A stretch of DNA of 64,000 nt, taken from UBA8231 sp036011085. Its GTDB lineage: Bacteria; Latescibacterota; UBA2968; UBA8231. The position numbers and the translations under genes were made by a program. Of this stretch, positions 26,866-36,396 are shown piece by piece. Where the stretch lies: contig DASCMS010000073.1 of the NCBI GenBank assembly GCA_036011085.1, positions 1 through 64,000 on the forward strand, written 5' to 3'. Below the pieces are notes generated by a model. It saw only the letters and a list, made by a program, of their open reading frames with translations, was not told the DNA's origin and ran no database searches. Positions within the stretch are counted from its first letter, which is position 1; each line of letters begins with the position of its first letter.

Positions 26866-27347
26866 TCGACTTCCATACCGCGGATCTCTGCGACGAGCAC
26901 GAAAGCCTCGTTGACGTGGCCGAACCGATGTTCACCAGCTACGGTGGCCGACGATCCTTCGGTGGTCCCATCGTCACCTTGAAGGTCTTCGAGGACAACT
27001 CCTACGTCGCCCAGACCGCGACCGCCTCCGGAAAAGGCCGCGTCCTCGTCGTCGACGCTGGCGGGTCGCTGCGCTGCTCGATCGTCGGCGACAATGTCGC
27101 TCAGACCGCCTGCGACAGCGGCTGGGCCGGTCTGCTCATCTTCGGCGCCGTCAGAGACAGCCGCGCCATCGCCGGTATCCACATCGGCCTGCAGGCTCTC
27201 GGCACGGTCCCCCGGCGAAGCATCAAGTCCAACGTCGGTCAGCGCGACCTGCCCGTACGCTTCGCCGGCATCACCTTCACCCCCGGCAACTACGTCTACT
27301 GCGACGAAGACGGCGTCCTCGTCGCCCCCCGGGATCTGCTGGCGTAG
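26862..27347 (+). CDS. rraA: RraA-family protein (RNase E regulator / HMG aldolase-like)
   Basis: The 161-residue protein matches RraA in length: DFHTADLCDEHES, FTSYGGRRSFGGPIVTLKVF, GKGRVLVVDAGGSLRCSIVG, GWAGLLIFGAVRDSRAI and the C-terminal YVYCDEDGVLVAPRDLL. The G-x-x-R-D metal/substrate motif of class II aldolase relatives is present (GAVRDS). RraA inhibits RNase E in E. coli, while others are 4-hydroxy-4-methyl-2-oxoglutarate aldolases; sequence alone does not decide. GTG 26862 overlaps the methyltransferase stop as GTGA; the frame opens earlier at 26673 inside the methyltransferase. Confidence 0.9.
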   Translation: MIDFHTADLCDEHESLVDVAEPMFTSYGGRRSFGGPIVTLKVFEDNSYVAQTATASGKGRVLVVDAGGSLRCSIVGDNVAQTACDSGWAGLLIFGAVRDSRAIAGIHIGLQALGTVPRRSIKSNVGQRDLPVRFAGITFTPGNYVYCDEDGVLVAPRDLLA

Positions 27348-27349
27348 GG

Positions 27350-28057
27350 TTATTCGTCCGCGCCGCATGCCTGGATGAAACAGGCACTCGTCGACGTGTA
27401 CCCGATGACGTGCTCGAAGTTGCGGAACATGATCTTCCGCAGCCAGCCACCCTCCTCCAGCGACTCGTCCACCGTGTCCGGGTACTCCGCCGAGTGCGTG
27501 CAGTCGCGCAGTAATACCACACGGTAGTTGTGCTCCACAGCGCCGGCACACGTCTGATACAGACAGGCCCGCTGCGAGAAGCCCACGGCGATCAGCGTCC
27601 TGATGTCGTGACAGCGCAGGTGGTAGTCCACATGCGTCTCGTGGAACCCCGACCATTCCCGCTTCGGAAAGTCGGGCTCCGTCGCCAGCGGCTGAATCGA
27701 AGGCGAGTACTTCGGCACCACCGGCCCGCGCGGTGGTGCGCTCCGCTCGGCAGCTCCCGCATTCCCCCACCGCGTCCCGTGGATCTCCCGCTTGATACTG
27801 CCCGGTTCATCGGCCAGCGAGAAGTCATTGTGAATGAAGATCACATGCATCCCCACCTGCCGCGCCGCCACCAGTGCCGGCGCGATCCCCTCCTCGACAT
27901 ACGGGTTTCCCTCGCCGCAGTCCGAGTCCACCACCATGAACGCCGTCCGCTCCAGCTCGAGCTCCAGCGTATCGAACACATGCCCATCCCCCTCATGCTC
28001 GCCAGAGTAGTACCCGGCGCCCCCATACCACCGAACCGGCAGATCCAGCCTGCTCAT
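27350..28057 (-). CDS. Isochorismatase-like cysteine hydrolase
   Basis: The 235-residue protein has the isochorismatase-type catalytic set: Asp in FMVVDSDCGEG, Lys in PDFPKREWSGFHETH and Cys in VGFSQRACLYQT. The latter replaces the usual G-x-x-T-x-x-C-V pattern. It should hydrolyse an amide or ester, but the substrate is unknown. ATG 28057 is preferred to the one at 28070-28072 because GGGAGG precedes it at suitable spacing. It starts 2 nt after the glycosyltransferase stop. It converges on RraA with only 2 nt between the stop codons. Confidence 0.82.
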   Translation of the reverse strand: MSRLDLPVRWYGGAGYYSGEHEGDGHVFDTLELELERTAFMVVDSDCGEGNPYVEEGIAPALVAARQVGMHVIFIHNDFSLADEPGSIKREIHGTRWGNAGAAERSAPPRGPVVPKYSPSIQPLATEPDFPKREWSGFHETHVDYHLRCHDIRTLIAVGFSQRACLYQTCAGAVEHNYRVVLLRDCTHSAEYPDTVDESLEEGGWLRKIMFRNFEHVIGYTSTSACFIQACGADE

Positions 28058-28058
28058 C

Positions 28059-29828
28059 TCAGCCTCCCTCATGATGGACTCCAGTCTGTATCAGACGGAC
28101 CAGTCGCAGTGATGCCACCGACGTCTGTTCTCCGCCCCACTTTGCCAGGAAACTGACAGACTGTGATCGATCGAGAACGAAGTCGATGGAGTACGCCGAC
28201 CCGGCGAAGGGCAGTGTCGTCCACCAGCTGGCCTCGGTCTTCTCCACAAGCGGGGGCAGGAACTCGAGTACGGTTTTATACGCCGCAGGGCGATCCGGCG
28301 AGATCCAGCGCCGCATCGCGTCATGCAGCCGGGTGTCTTCGTGGGAGTTCATCGCCAGGACTGCCATCATCACAACAGGCGGATCTCGTAGCAACCATCC
28401 TTGCCATGCTTGGCCCTGGGTCTCGAAAACTGCCCGGTACCGACCTGCCGCGATGGCTTCCGGCGATGTGGCAAAAAAACCACGCTCCTGGGAGATAGTG
28501 GGGGACGTGGCGAGCTTCACCTCTTGCTCCTGGTAGACTGCACCCATATCCACTACGCGTACGAAGATTCGGCTCGAGTCTATCATCGAATCCGATGGAT
28601 CCGCGAAGACTACACCGGCGGTACCGTAACCGGAGTCGGTCACTGGGAATGCGGCGCCGAAGGATCCGGAGAGGATCGGCCAGTGGTAGCGTGTTTCCCA
28701 TGGAGTCATCGCTGGCAGGGTCGCCCGCTGGGTTACATAGAGGAATCGCGCAACCGCGGATGGCTCCGAACGCGACGTATCGTCCAGGACCATGACCTGC
28801 CCCGTTCCAGGTGCCAGAACAGGGAGGTGGTTGGCCTTGGCGGTCCGTACGGCCATCGGTGGACCATCCGGGCTCGATAGGGCAGCGATTGCGGAGATGA
28901 TGGGGGCCGGGCCAGGCGAATTGCCATCCATAGTCCCCAGCCGTGGGAGGTCGGTCGTGCCCAGCCTCGTAGCGGCAGGCGAGTGCCCCCATAGTGTGGG
29001 CATGCCCAGTGCGCCCACGACCAGACTCCTGCGGATCCACAGGGCCAGCTCGTTGTGGAACAGAAGGCACCACAGGGCGCTCAGCAAACCGGTCCACAGA
29101 ATCAGATCCGTTGGCGTCACGTCCTGACCGAAGTCCAGAAAATGGGCCTCCCACGGATACAGCCGTCCGATGGAACGAAGCGCGAGCTGCCCGCCTCGAA
29201 ATCCCAGCTCAGGTACGGGCAACATGGTCAGTACCGATTCCCAGCTCAGGACGAGGGCGGCCGCGAACATGAGATGACCTGTGACATGCCGGCGCAGTCC
29301 ATCGACTGCAGCCGCCACGCCGATGAACGCCGAGGGAAGCGCCGTGATGAGCAGTCGACCCGGAAGCGTGACCCCCTCATCCCAATAGGGCAGCAGACCG
29401 CTGACTGCACCTGTCGTCGCCCAGAGCACCAGGCATGTTGCCAGCCTTCGATCGCGACGCCATAAGAGGATCCCCCAGCCCAACCAGGCAAGGAGATAGA
29501 ATGGCGCGCTATTGGCGAGACCCATTCCGCCGCTGAGCCAGTAGCGTGGAATTGTGCTTGTCAGAGCACTGAGGTCAGCAGCGTCTTCCGGGATGGCATT
29601 TCCCGGTCTCAAGTGGCCAAGCCAGTCATCACTGACTTGCAGGTTGTAGGTCAGCAATCCGGCGACGCCAAGTATTGCAGGGACGGAAATGGCCAGGAGA
29701 CAGTGGGATCTCCGAGGACTTGACCATGCCTGACAGAGCACCAGCCCTGCCAGAGGCAGAGCCATGAAGAGCATTCTTGGGTGGAGAAAGGGCAGGCAGG
29801 CCAGCGTGGAGACAATCACCACAAGCAA
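28059..29828 (-). pseudogene. C-terminal part of GT-C type membrane glycosyltransferase, split by an amber codon
   Basis: This 589-residue ORF continues the upstream ORF (29856-30866) in the same reading frame. The two are separated only by a TAG at 29856-29858 and nine codons. It holds further transmembrane helices (SAPFYLLAWLGWGILLW, LILWTGLLSALWCLLF) and a long soluble C-terminal region (about 300-589). PFLHPRMLFMALPLAGLVLC near its start fits the lumenal/TM pattern of GT39-like proteins. The TTG at 29828 is only a nominal start. Separately translated, it lacks the catalytic N-terminal loop. Confidence 0.7.
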
Positions 29829-29855
29829 CAGAGGTTCCGTGGCGCCAGGATCCCT

Positions 29856-30866
29856 CTACCGGCCCTTGGGTATCAACCAGTGAGAAAGGGCCGCAAGGCA
29901 CATGAGGGCAATGAGCAACCCGACCACATCGGGATACATCTGCGAACTGTGAGTCAGCAGAGGCGGCGTCGACGCGGCGCAGATGGTCGTTATCCAGGTT
30001 GTGGTGGCAGAGAACCCGATCCTGCGCAGGAACGCATACGTTGCCGCCACAGCAAGCGCGGTGAGAATGGCCATGAACAGAGCGCCGCCCAGGCGTGGGT
30101 TGGCGAACAGGTCGAGAGCCAGACCATAGGCCGGCACCAGAGCGACTGACAGTCCCACAGGATGAAGGGAGTAAACCTTGCCTGCAGGAGATGACGGTGC
30201 CGCTTCCACCGGGGACTCTGTGGGATGAAACTCCCTGGTGAAGCCGCGTTTGAGATTGTTCGCCAGATCCGTGTCACCGTCATGGATCAGACTCTGTGTC
30301 ACGCGCAGGTACTGACTCTCATCTCCGTGCGGCATGACCATCTGGCAGAAATAGAGGGTGTAAGCCAGATAAATCCCCGAGGTGGCCAGAAACAGCTGAG
30401 GCATGACAGTCAGAGATCGCCTGGGTGGTCCAACGGCAATTCGACCACACCTGATTCTCGACACGCCGCCCCATGCAAGTGCCAACACCAGCGCCCAGTC
30501 CACCTCGGGCGCCCACAACATCGCCACCACGGGAAACGTTGCGCCCACCACCTGCCACAGCGACAACAGCCGCATGGTGATAAGGATCGCCAGCAGCCGC
30601 GACCAGCGCGCCGTCAGGTCGGTGGTGTCCATCAACCATGTGGCGAACGCGAACGTGAGACACAGTGCCCAGGGCACCCAGACACCCTGGGACCATGCTC
30701 CCAGATCGGCAGACATGGAAAGGACGTGGCGAGAGAAGCCAATCTGCAGCTCGCACGAGCTGAGAGCGTACCAGGCGCAGACGAGGATGACGAGTAACGC
30801 CAGCTCCGCCAGGCCTCCTTGGAAGCGCTCCTTCATGGAATCGACGCTCCTGCGGAACCGGCCCAC
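29856..30866 (-). pseudogene. N-terminal part of GT-C type membrane glycosyltransferase (PMT/ArnT-like)
   Basis: The 336-residue product has about eight hydrophobic helices. A loop with PHGDESQYLRVTQSLIHDGD matches the acidic catalytic motif of GT-C transferases that use polyprenyl-phosphate sugars. It ends at TAG (29856-29858) within a membrane region. The reading frame then continues for 589 residues in the same phase, so the intact gene would span 28059-30866 (about 935 residues). The GTG at 30866 overlaps the upstream stop codon by 1 nt; ATG 30836 (MKERFQGG) is an alternative start. Confidence 0.72.
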
Positions 30867-32209
30867 TACCCGAACGCAGCAGGCTTCGGCGTCGCCGGCG
30901 GCCAGTACCCGGCCGGATCTTCATCCCACTCCGTACCACACATACGCGAGATCACCTTCCACTCGGCCGCTGTCAGATGAGCGTGATTGTGGAACAGGAA
31001 ACGCTGCAGCCCCGCCTCGGCCGAGGCCGTCAGAATCCGGTAAAGATCCCCCGACGTCATCGGGTCACCGGCGTGAGGCATGCGCCCCGTGTCCACCCAG
31101 GGCAGGATCTTGTTCGGGTCGCTTACCGCGGCCAGGGCGCGTTCGGTTTCTTCCCGCACGACCTCGTCAAAGAACGCCTGCGGAAATCCGAGCTCCATAT
31201 CCGCCAGTGACTCCACCTCGGGCAGGTGCACCCCGAGCCAGGCGCGGGCCACGGTGAAGCACTCGGTTTCGGACAGGCCTGGATTCCACGCCTGGATCTG
31301 CTGCACCCAGCGCGCTACGGTGCCATACAGGCCGTCGAAGCCACGGTGCCAGAAGTAATGCTTCACCTGGAAGATGTCGAGAATCCCATCCCAGGCGGTA
31401 TAGTCGATGGCCGTCATGCCGCTGAAGACGGCGGAGCGCAGGCCGTTTCCGAGCAGCAGCTTGCGCGGCAGCTTGTCGAGTTCGTCGCGGAAAGCACGAG
31501 CCGTGGCCAGACCGTCGTCCCGCCGCCAGCGCAACCAGTAGAGGGCATCCTCCGTCAGGTCGAAAAGATTGATGCCCTGCAGGAATCCGTGGTCGCCATA
31601 GTAGCCGACCATCTTCGAGGTAAAGCTCTGGAAACGGCGGTGCACATGGGCCCGGCCGGCTTCGAGTCTGGCCGCATCCCATCCTCGAGCCGTGGCCGTC
31701 TCCTTCTCGGGATCCCGTAGCTCGCGGAACACGGCATTGCCGTGATGGTAGGTCAACTCGTACGGCGACTCCGTCCAGCCGTCCATCAAACCACCGTCGG
31801 CCTGCGGAAACGCGGCGAACACATCTTCCCAGATAGCCGCTTGCAGCTGCGCCCCGTGAGGATCTTCCTCGATGGGCAGACCCGATGCCCGGTGCGTGCC
31901 CTGACCCGGGCAGAAAATCAGCACCCCCCAGCCGCGGGCCCTGGCGTTGTCGAGCATGTTCTGCAGCCGCTTTTCCTTGTCGGCGTTCAGCGGCGCGTCG
32001 GTGGTCTCCAGCTCGATTCCCCGTCGGCGGAAAATCTCGGGATCGGAGCGGTACGCCGGCACCGTGAACCCGCCATCGTCATCGGCGAACAGCAGCCTGC
32101 CGAAGACGAGGCCACGGATGCCGCCCGCTTCCCAGGCGTCGAAGATGCGCTCGTAGTCGTCGACCACATCCTCGAGGGGCTGACCGATTCTGATCCAGGG
32201 CTGCAGCAT
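30866..32209 (-). CDS. Uncharacterised protein, possible TIM-barrel hydrolase
   Basis: I do not recognise this 447-residue soluble protein. It has no signal peptide or membrane helix. The alternation of strands and helices (GGIRGLVFGRLLF, RARGWGVLIFCPGQG, AFPQADGGLMDGWTESPYE) and many Trp/Asp/His residues resemble glycoside-hydrolase-like barrels (DGWTESPYELTYHHGN). It ends DPAGYWPPATPKPAAFG. It lies directly upstream of the broken glycosyltransferase with a 1-nt overlap (TAGTG), so the two are cotranscribed, and a carbohydrate role is plausible but unproven. Confidence 0.7.
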   Translation of the reverse strand: MLQPWIRIGQPLEDVVDDYERIFDAWEAGGIRGLVFGRLLFADDDGGFTVPAYRSDPEIFRRRGIELETTDAPLNADKEKRLQNMLDNARARGWGVLIFCPGQGTHRASGLPIEEDPHGAQLQAAIWEDVFAAFPQADGGLMDGWTESPYELTYHHGNAVFRELRDPEKETATARGWDAARLEAGRAHVHRRFQSFTSKMVGYYGDHGFLQGINLFDLTEDALYWLRWRRDDGLATARAFRDELDKLPRKLLLGNGLRSAVFSGMTAIDYTAWDGILDIFQVKHYFWHRGFDGLYGTVARWVQQIQAWNPGLSETECFTVARAWLGVHLPEVESLADMELGFPQAFFDEVVREETERALAAVSDPNKILPWVDTGRMPHAGDPMTSGDLYRILTASAEAGLQRFLFHNHAHLTAAEWKVISRMCGTEWDEDPAGYWPPATPKPAAFG

Positions 32210-32227
32210 GTCATGCGTCTCCTATGA

Positions 32228-32260
32228 AAACGGGGGCAGCACACTCGTGCAGCCCCCGTT
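32228..32260 (-). terminator. Intrinsic terminator after the LTxxQ-like protein gene
   Basis: On the minus strand ACGGGGGCTGCAC pairs with GTGCTGCCCCCGT (one mismatch, 4-nt loop) over 32260-32231 and is followed by TTTT. It lies 24 nt after the stop at 32284 and ends the 33-34 kb minus-strand unit. Confidence 0.82.
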
Positions 32261-32283
32261 CCTTGGACGTCCGTGTGTACTTC

Positions 32284-33024
32284 TTAAGGGTCGTCGTCGT
32301 CTTCCCCGAGCTCCGATTCCAGCAACTCCCAGCTGTCCTCCACCTGTTCGCCCGCCAACTCGTCGAACAGCTCCAGCTGTGCCGCCTCCAACTCCTCCTG
32401 CTCCCGCGCGCGTGCCAGGCGCACCCGCTCCAGTTCCAACCGCTGGTCGGGGAGCAGGAGAGTTTCGAAGGAGAGGAAGTACTCCTCGCGCAGCCGCCGG
32501 TAGTCTTCCGTCGTCAACATCTCACCGCTGGAACGGAGTTGGGCGACCTGATCACGAAGTCGCGCCAGCAGGGACAACCAGCGTCGGCGCTGCAGGTCGT
32601 CCAGCTCGAGCGCATCGGCCAGCCGTTGCGGCTCATCCGGTCTGGCCAGGCCGTCATACAGGGCCTGTTCCCGCTGGTAGGTGCGAGCCCGCGCCAGCAG
32701 TTGCTGCTGCTCCACGGTCAACACCGAGTCGCGGGTGGTGCGGTACGCTTCGATGGCCTCACCGTAGCGCAACCGTCCCTCTTCGGCCAGGATGATGCCG
32801 TCTTCGATCTGGGCGCGCAGCACCTCGATGTCCGTCAGCAGGCGACTGCGAAGAAAGCGCAGCGTGTCCTGCTGTCCGGCGGTCAGATCGAGGGCCTCCA
32901 GCAGACGGCGGCGGAAATCCTGGCTGGCACTGTCGGCGGGCGCCGTCGACCACTGGGCGTACGACGGTTGAGTCGCGAGCAGGAGGACGCCAAGCAGGAC
33001 AAACAACGGAAAACGGGTGATCAT
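32284..33024 (-). CDS. Secreted helical protein with LTxxQ-like repeats (Spy/CpxP-like?)
   Basis: The 246-residue product has a signal peptide (ITRFPLFVLLGVLLLATQPSYAQ) and is then almost entirely helical and charged. It carries spaced LTxxQ-like turns (LTAGQQDTL, LTVEQQQLL, LDDLQRRRWL, LLPDQRLEL), which recall the periplasmic chaperones Spy and CpxP. It ends in an acidic tail (SELGEDDDDP). ATG 33024 follows the upstream stop by 1 nt and opens exactly at the signal peptide; the frame is open to 33078. A chaperone or envelope-stress role is only a suggestion. Confidence 0.72.
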   Translation of the reverse strand: MITRFPLFVLLGVLLLATQPSYAQWSTAPADSASQDFRRRLLEALDLTAGQQDTLRFLRSRLLTDIEVLRAQIEDGIILAEEGRLRYGEAIEAYRTTRDSVLTVEQQQLLARARTYQREQALYDGLARPDEPQRLADALELDDLQRRRWLSLLARLRDQVAQLRSSGEMLTTEDYRRLREEYFLSFETLLLPDQRLELERVRLARAREQEELEAAQLELFDELAGEQVEDSWELLESELGEDDDDP

Positions 33025-33025
33025 A

Positions 33026-34567
33026 TCAGACGCGGTAGACACGCTTTGCCTTGTCGCCGCCTTCCTCGTCATCCCCACTGCCCCGGCCCTCCATGATGTT
33101 CTGACCCAGTGCCTCGATCTCGCCGCGCTCTTCCTTGGTCAGATCGGGGTAGAGGTTGTGCAGCCGCCGTTTGAGGAACTGTTGCACGCGGTTGCGGCCG
33201 TCGCGCTCGTCGACGGAGCCGTTGAACAGTCGCTTCATACGCAGCACGATGCGCAGGCGACGCACCTCCTTGTGGAAGGGAGTCGTCGTCTTCAGCAGCG
33301 TCGTCAGCAGGGCGACCATGCACTTGATATCCGCCGCCGTCTTGATACGCTCGTCGGTGTCCTCCGAGTTGAGGCGTTCGGACAGATCGTCGCGACTCAG
33401 CTCCCGCAGTTCGTCGACGAAGGCATCCTGTACCGAAAACTTGCCGATCGCCTGATCCGGCGTGTAGACATGCCGGTACGGCGGCATGTTGGCCGCCATC
33501 ATGCGCATCTCGTGATCCTTGCGTTCCATCAGCGTACCGAGCTCGTCAAGCAGCTCTTCGTCCTCGTCGAGGGTGCGCGTGACGATGCTGAGATTGACCT
33601 CGGGATCATCGGCCGTCACCTGATTCTTGTGCCGGATGAGCAGAGCCAGGGCGTTGTCGCGATCCGCCGGTATGCGGCGCAACGCCTCGAATACGTTGAT
33701 GTAGTGCACCGAGTTGTCCACCGCCTCGCGCAAGCGGCTCTGCAGCTTCTCCCGGACCACGTCTGAGATCTCGCTGCGCAGCCGGTTGGCTTCGGTTTCG
33801 TCGATCTCCCCGTCGGCCAGCCGCTTGTCGATGCCATAGAGCTTCTTGAGGTCTGTCACCTCCTCTTCGCTCAACAGCTTCTGCTGCATGTACGATCCGA
33901 GATTGCGTGGCGCCCGCTGCAGCTCCTCGCCCGCCAGTTCCTCTGTGCGCGCTTTCTCTTCTGCGATCCGCTGGGCCTGCTCCTCTTCCGTCGGTGCCGG
34001 CTCGTAGACCGAAGGATCGGCGGCCTCGTCTGCGGACGGCTCGACGCTGGTCTGACTGACCCCGATCATGGGCACACCGCGACGGGACCGGCGCTTGCGG
34101 TTCTCTCGACGTGGCGGCGGCGCCCTCAGCTTCTGCCCCTCGGTGATACGGATGATCGCCTGCTCGACCCGGCCCGTCAGCGTCCGTGCGTCCACCTCGA
34201 TCCCCATGCCCTCCAGCCACATGGCGGTCCGTCCCTCTTTGACCATGCGCACGATCATCTCGCGCGCCTCGTCGGCGTTGTCACCGGTGGACTTGAAGAA
34301 GGCATCGACGGCGTTCTTGATGCCGGTGCTCAGGTAGGTCTCGGGATGTTTGTCGTTGACCTGCATGATCATTTCGAGCAGGTGGACCTTCGTCGCGTGG
34401 TCGGGGGTGACGCCGATGAGACGGCTGAAGTCACGTGCCATGATCTTGTAGAATTGCTCATTGGTGATCAGCACCTCACCATTGCGCAGTCGCCGGTCGA
34501 TCCGTTTCCACAGTTCGACCTTCAGCTCGCTGGGCAGCGCGTCTTGATGGGCAGCAGCAGTTGTCAT
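33026..34567 (-). CDS. Uncharacterised charged helical protein
   Basis: I do not recognise this 513-residue protein. It is soluble and very rich in Glu, Arg and Lys. A basic patch (PPPRRENRKRRSRRG, about residue 155) is followed by an acidic low-complexity linker (about 175-220) and a long helical C-terminal half. The C-terminus is charged (GSGDDEEGGDKAKRVYRV). ATG 34567 is preferred; a TTG at 34609 is possible. It is tightly spaced with the LTxxQ-like gene downstream (1 nt) and 46 nt from the amidohydrolase upstream. Confidence 0.68.
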   Translation of the reverse strand: MTTAAAHQDALPSELKVELWKRIDRRLRNGEVLITNEQFYKIMARDFSRLIGVTPDHATKVHLLEMIMQVNDKHPETYLSTGIKNAVDAFFKSTGDNADEAREMIVRMVKEGRTAMWLEGMGIEVDARTLTGRVEQAIIRITEGQKLRAPPPRRENRKRRSRRGVPMIGVSQTSVEPSADEAADPSVYEPAPTEEEQAQRIAEEKARTEELAGEELQRAPRNLGSYMQQKLLSEEEVTDLKKLYGIDKRLADGEIDETEANRLRSEISDVVREKLQSRLREAVDNSVHYINVFEALRRIPADRDNALALLIRHKNQVTADDPEVNLSIVTRTLDEDEELLDELGTLMERKDHEMRMMAANMPPYRHVYTPDQAIGKFSVQDAFVDELRELSRDDLSERLNSEDTDERIKTAADIKCMVALLTTLLKTTTPFHKEVRRLRIVLRMKRLFNGSVDERDGRNRVQQFLKRRLHNLYPDLTKEERGEIEALGQNIMEGRGSGDDEEGGDKAKRVYRV

Positions 34568-34613
34568 GGCATGGGAAATGTAGACAAAGATCCGGGTGTT
34601 CAGGCCCAAGTAT

Positions 34614-35444
34614 TCAGGTGGCAGCCTTGAGCAGGTATTGCAGGCTCGGACCGAGGATCTTCTGCCGGTCCGCTTCCGGGATGAAGGTGCAGTGGGTGCG
34701 GAATGCCTCGAGGGCGTGCTGGTGGGTCATGTGTCTGCGTACCACTGGATAGTCCGACCCCCAGAAAAGGCGATCGGCACCGAAGGCATGGTAGAGGCCG
34801 CGCACCACATCGTGCGTGTCGTGATAGGGGTATTCCCAGGTCACGGGCGCCACGTAGTGGAAACCCGACATCTTGATGCAGATGTTGGGCACCGAGGCGG
34901 AATCCGTGATCTGCGTCAGCCGCTCACCGTCGCCCACACGGGCCCCGGCCATGTGATGGCACAGGAAGGGCACCGTGGGAAACTTCCGCGCCAGCTCCTG
35001 CAGTGCCGGTTGCCATTGAGGCCCGAGAGAGAGGCTGGCAATCAGCTTCAGCTCCGCCGCCGTCTCGAAGAAGGCCAACCCCTCGTCGGAGGAAAACCAC
35101 TCCGTGTCCGACTTCACGTAGTGGGTGAACCCCTTCAGGTGGTAGCGCTCGACCGCTTCGCGCAGGCGAGCGGCGGCGCCGGGCGTGTGGTAGGTGTCCG
35201 ACCAGGCGCAGTCGACATCGGCGAACTGGATGAAGCGGTCCGGATGCCGGCGCACCACATCGTGCACATAGTCGTTGTTGCCGGGATTGTGCTCGATGCG
35301 GGCACACACCAGCACCGCCTGATCGACGCCGTTGCGGTCCATCTCCCACAACATCATCTCCGCCTGCCCCCGGCTCTCGTGGTCGGGCACGGGCGGTTCG
35401 TACGGCCAGAATTCCCAGGCATGTGAGTGCGAGTCGATGATCAT
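34614..35444 (-). CDS. Amidohydrolase-family metal-dependent hydrolase (TIM barrel)
   Basis: The 276-residue protein is of the amidohydrolase 2 type (lactonases, decarboxylases). It starts MIIDSHSHAWEF, the metal-binding H-x-H. Later barrel motifs include VCARIEHNPGNNDYVHDVV, GFTHYVKSD, FLCHHMAGAR and LFWGSDYPVVRR, whose Asp is the catalytic or metal-binding aspartate. The substrate is unknown; 2-pyrone-4,6-dicarboxylate lactonase-like enzymes are one possibility. It is the first gene of the minus-strand unit reading left, divergent from the ankyrin operon. Confidence 0.88.
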   Translation of the reverse strand: MIIDSHSHAWEFWPYEPPVPDHESRGQAEMMLWEMDRNGVDQAVLVCARIEHNPGNNDYVHDVVRRHPDRFIQFADVDCAWSDTYHTPGAAARLREAVERYHLKGFTHYVKSDTEWFSSDEGLAFFETAAELKLIASLSLGPQWQPALQELARKFPTVPFLCHHMAGARVGDGERLTQITDSASVPNICIKMSGFHYVAPVTWEYPYHDTHDVVRGLYHAFGADRLFWGSDYPVVRRHMTHQHALEAFRTHCTFIPEADRQKILGPSLQYLLKAAT

Positions 35445-35740
35445 GGCTTCCTCTTCATCTATAGGAACGGCGTGTGGTTCACATGAACGAACGCTCTGAG
35501 GGTGATGTCAACCGATGGAACCTGTGGCGGATCCGGTGACCAGTCTGTTGCCTCTGCTGTCAACGTTCTTGTCGCTCACTTCTAACTGTCTGTTTTCACA
35601 AAGCTTCCAGGCAGACTGTAGATCCAGACGGCAAGAGAGTTGTCGTTCTCGCCGTTGCGCGGTTCGAGACTGTGTATTCTCCGTAACTGTTTGCTATTTC
35701 AATGTATTACGGTTCTTTTGCTACGACTCGAGGCACGGTG
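35445..35740. other. Intergenic AT-richer region upstream of the ankyrin operon
   Basis: About 300 bases lack a credible gene; the reading frame open from 35515 has no coding character before 35806. Base composition is visibly less G+C-rich than the flanks (35560-35730). It must hold the divergent promoter for the amidohydrolase gene and, if the sigma-54 site is real, enhancer-binding sites. I found no convincing palindromic activator site by eye. Confidence 0.5.
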
Positions 35741-35756
35741 GTACACCCCTTGCAAT
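35741..35756 (+). promoter_or_regulatory. Sigma-54 (RpoN) promoter
   Basis: TGGTACACCCCTTGCA fits the RpoN consensus TGGCAC-G-N4-TTGCW at all positions except two (T for C and A for G). The GG and GC dinucleotides are exactly 12 bp apart. The start site would be near 35767, giving a leader of about 39 nt to the ankyrin gene ATG, with AGGAGG in place. The site is in a noncoding, AT-richer stretch with correct orientation and distance. Confidence 0.7.
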
Positions 35757-35805
35757 AGGGCATGGTGACATTCACCAGGTCGCCGCCTTCAGGAGGCAAC
35801 ACACC

Positions 35806-36369
35806 ATGACACGCTTCACCGTTACCGCCGCCCTCGCTCTGCTGCCCGCCACGCTCTTCGCTGGTGGCACCGACGACCTGCTCGACGCCGCCCGCCAGAA
35901 CGACCTGGCGCTGGTTCAGGCCCTGCTGCAGGGCACCGATGTCGAAGCGACCACGGACCGCGGTCTGACCGCCCTGCACCTGGCCGCCGGCTACGGGTAC
36001 ACGGACCTGACTCGCGAACTGATCGCACACGGAGCCGGTGTCAACACTCAGGATGACCTGGGCCGGACGCCGCTGATGCTGGCCGCACAGGAAGGACATA
36101 CCGACGTCGCCCACCTGCTCCTCGACAGCGGCGCCTCTGCTGGTCTGCGCAATCAGGCGGGAGCCACGGCTCTGAGCCTGGCACAGGGCTACGGTCATCG
36201 TGACATCGTCGAGGCCCTGAAAACCGTGCCGGCGCCGACCACCACACCTGCCAGCTGGCGGTGGGTGATCGCCGGTGCCATCACCCTTCTCACTTTCCTC
36301 GCCCTGCGGCACGTCGACGAAAACGCGCCACAGACAGCTTACCGGTTGGCGCTGACCCGCGCCGCCTGA
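35806..36369 (+). CDS. Secreted ankyrin-repeat protein with C-terminal membrane anchor
   Basis: The 187-residue product has a signal peptide (TRFTVTAALALLPATLFAGG). Three to four ankyrin repeats follow (about 22-140: DRGLTALHLAAGYGYTDLTR, LGRTPLMLAAQEGHTDVAHL, AGATALSLAQGYGHRDIVEA). After a Pro/Thr linker comes a transmembrane helix (WRWVIAGAITLLTFLALRHV, about 149-168) and a short tail. The ankyrin domain should face the periplasm, tethered to the inner membrane. AGGAGG at 35791-35796 supports ATG 35806. It is the first gene behind the sigma-54-like promoter, followed by the 34-residue peptide and the HTH gene. Confidence 0.85.
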   Translation: MTRFTVTAALALLPATLFAGGTDDLLDAARQNDLALVQALLQGTDVEATTDRGLTALHLAAGYGYTDLTRELIAHGAGVNTQDDLGRTPLMLAAQEGHTDVAHLLLDSGASAGLRNQAGATALSLAQGYGHRDIVEALKTVPAPTTTPASWRWVIAGAITLLTFLALRHVDENAPQTAYRLALTRAA

Positions 36370-36396
36370 CGTTCACTCGCAAGGAGAACCAGAACC

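Noticed and set aside
29856..29858. Pyrrolysine insertion at the amber codon
   Set aside because: No Pyl genes in the window and glycosyltransferases are not known users; mutation or error is simpler.
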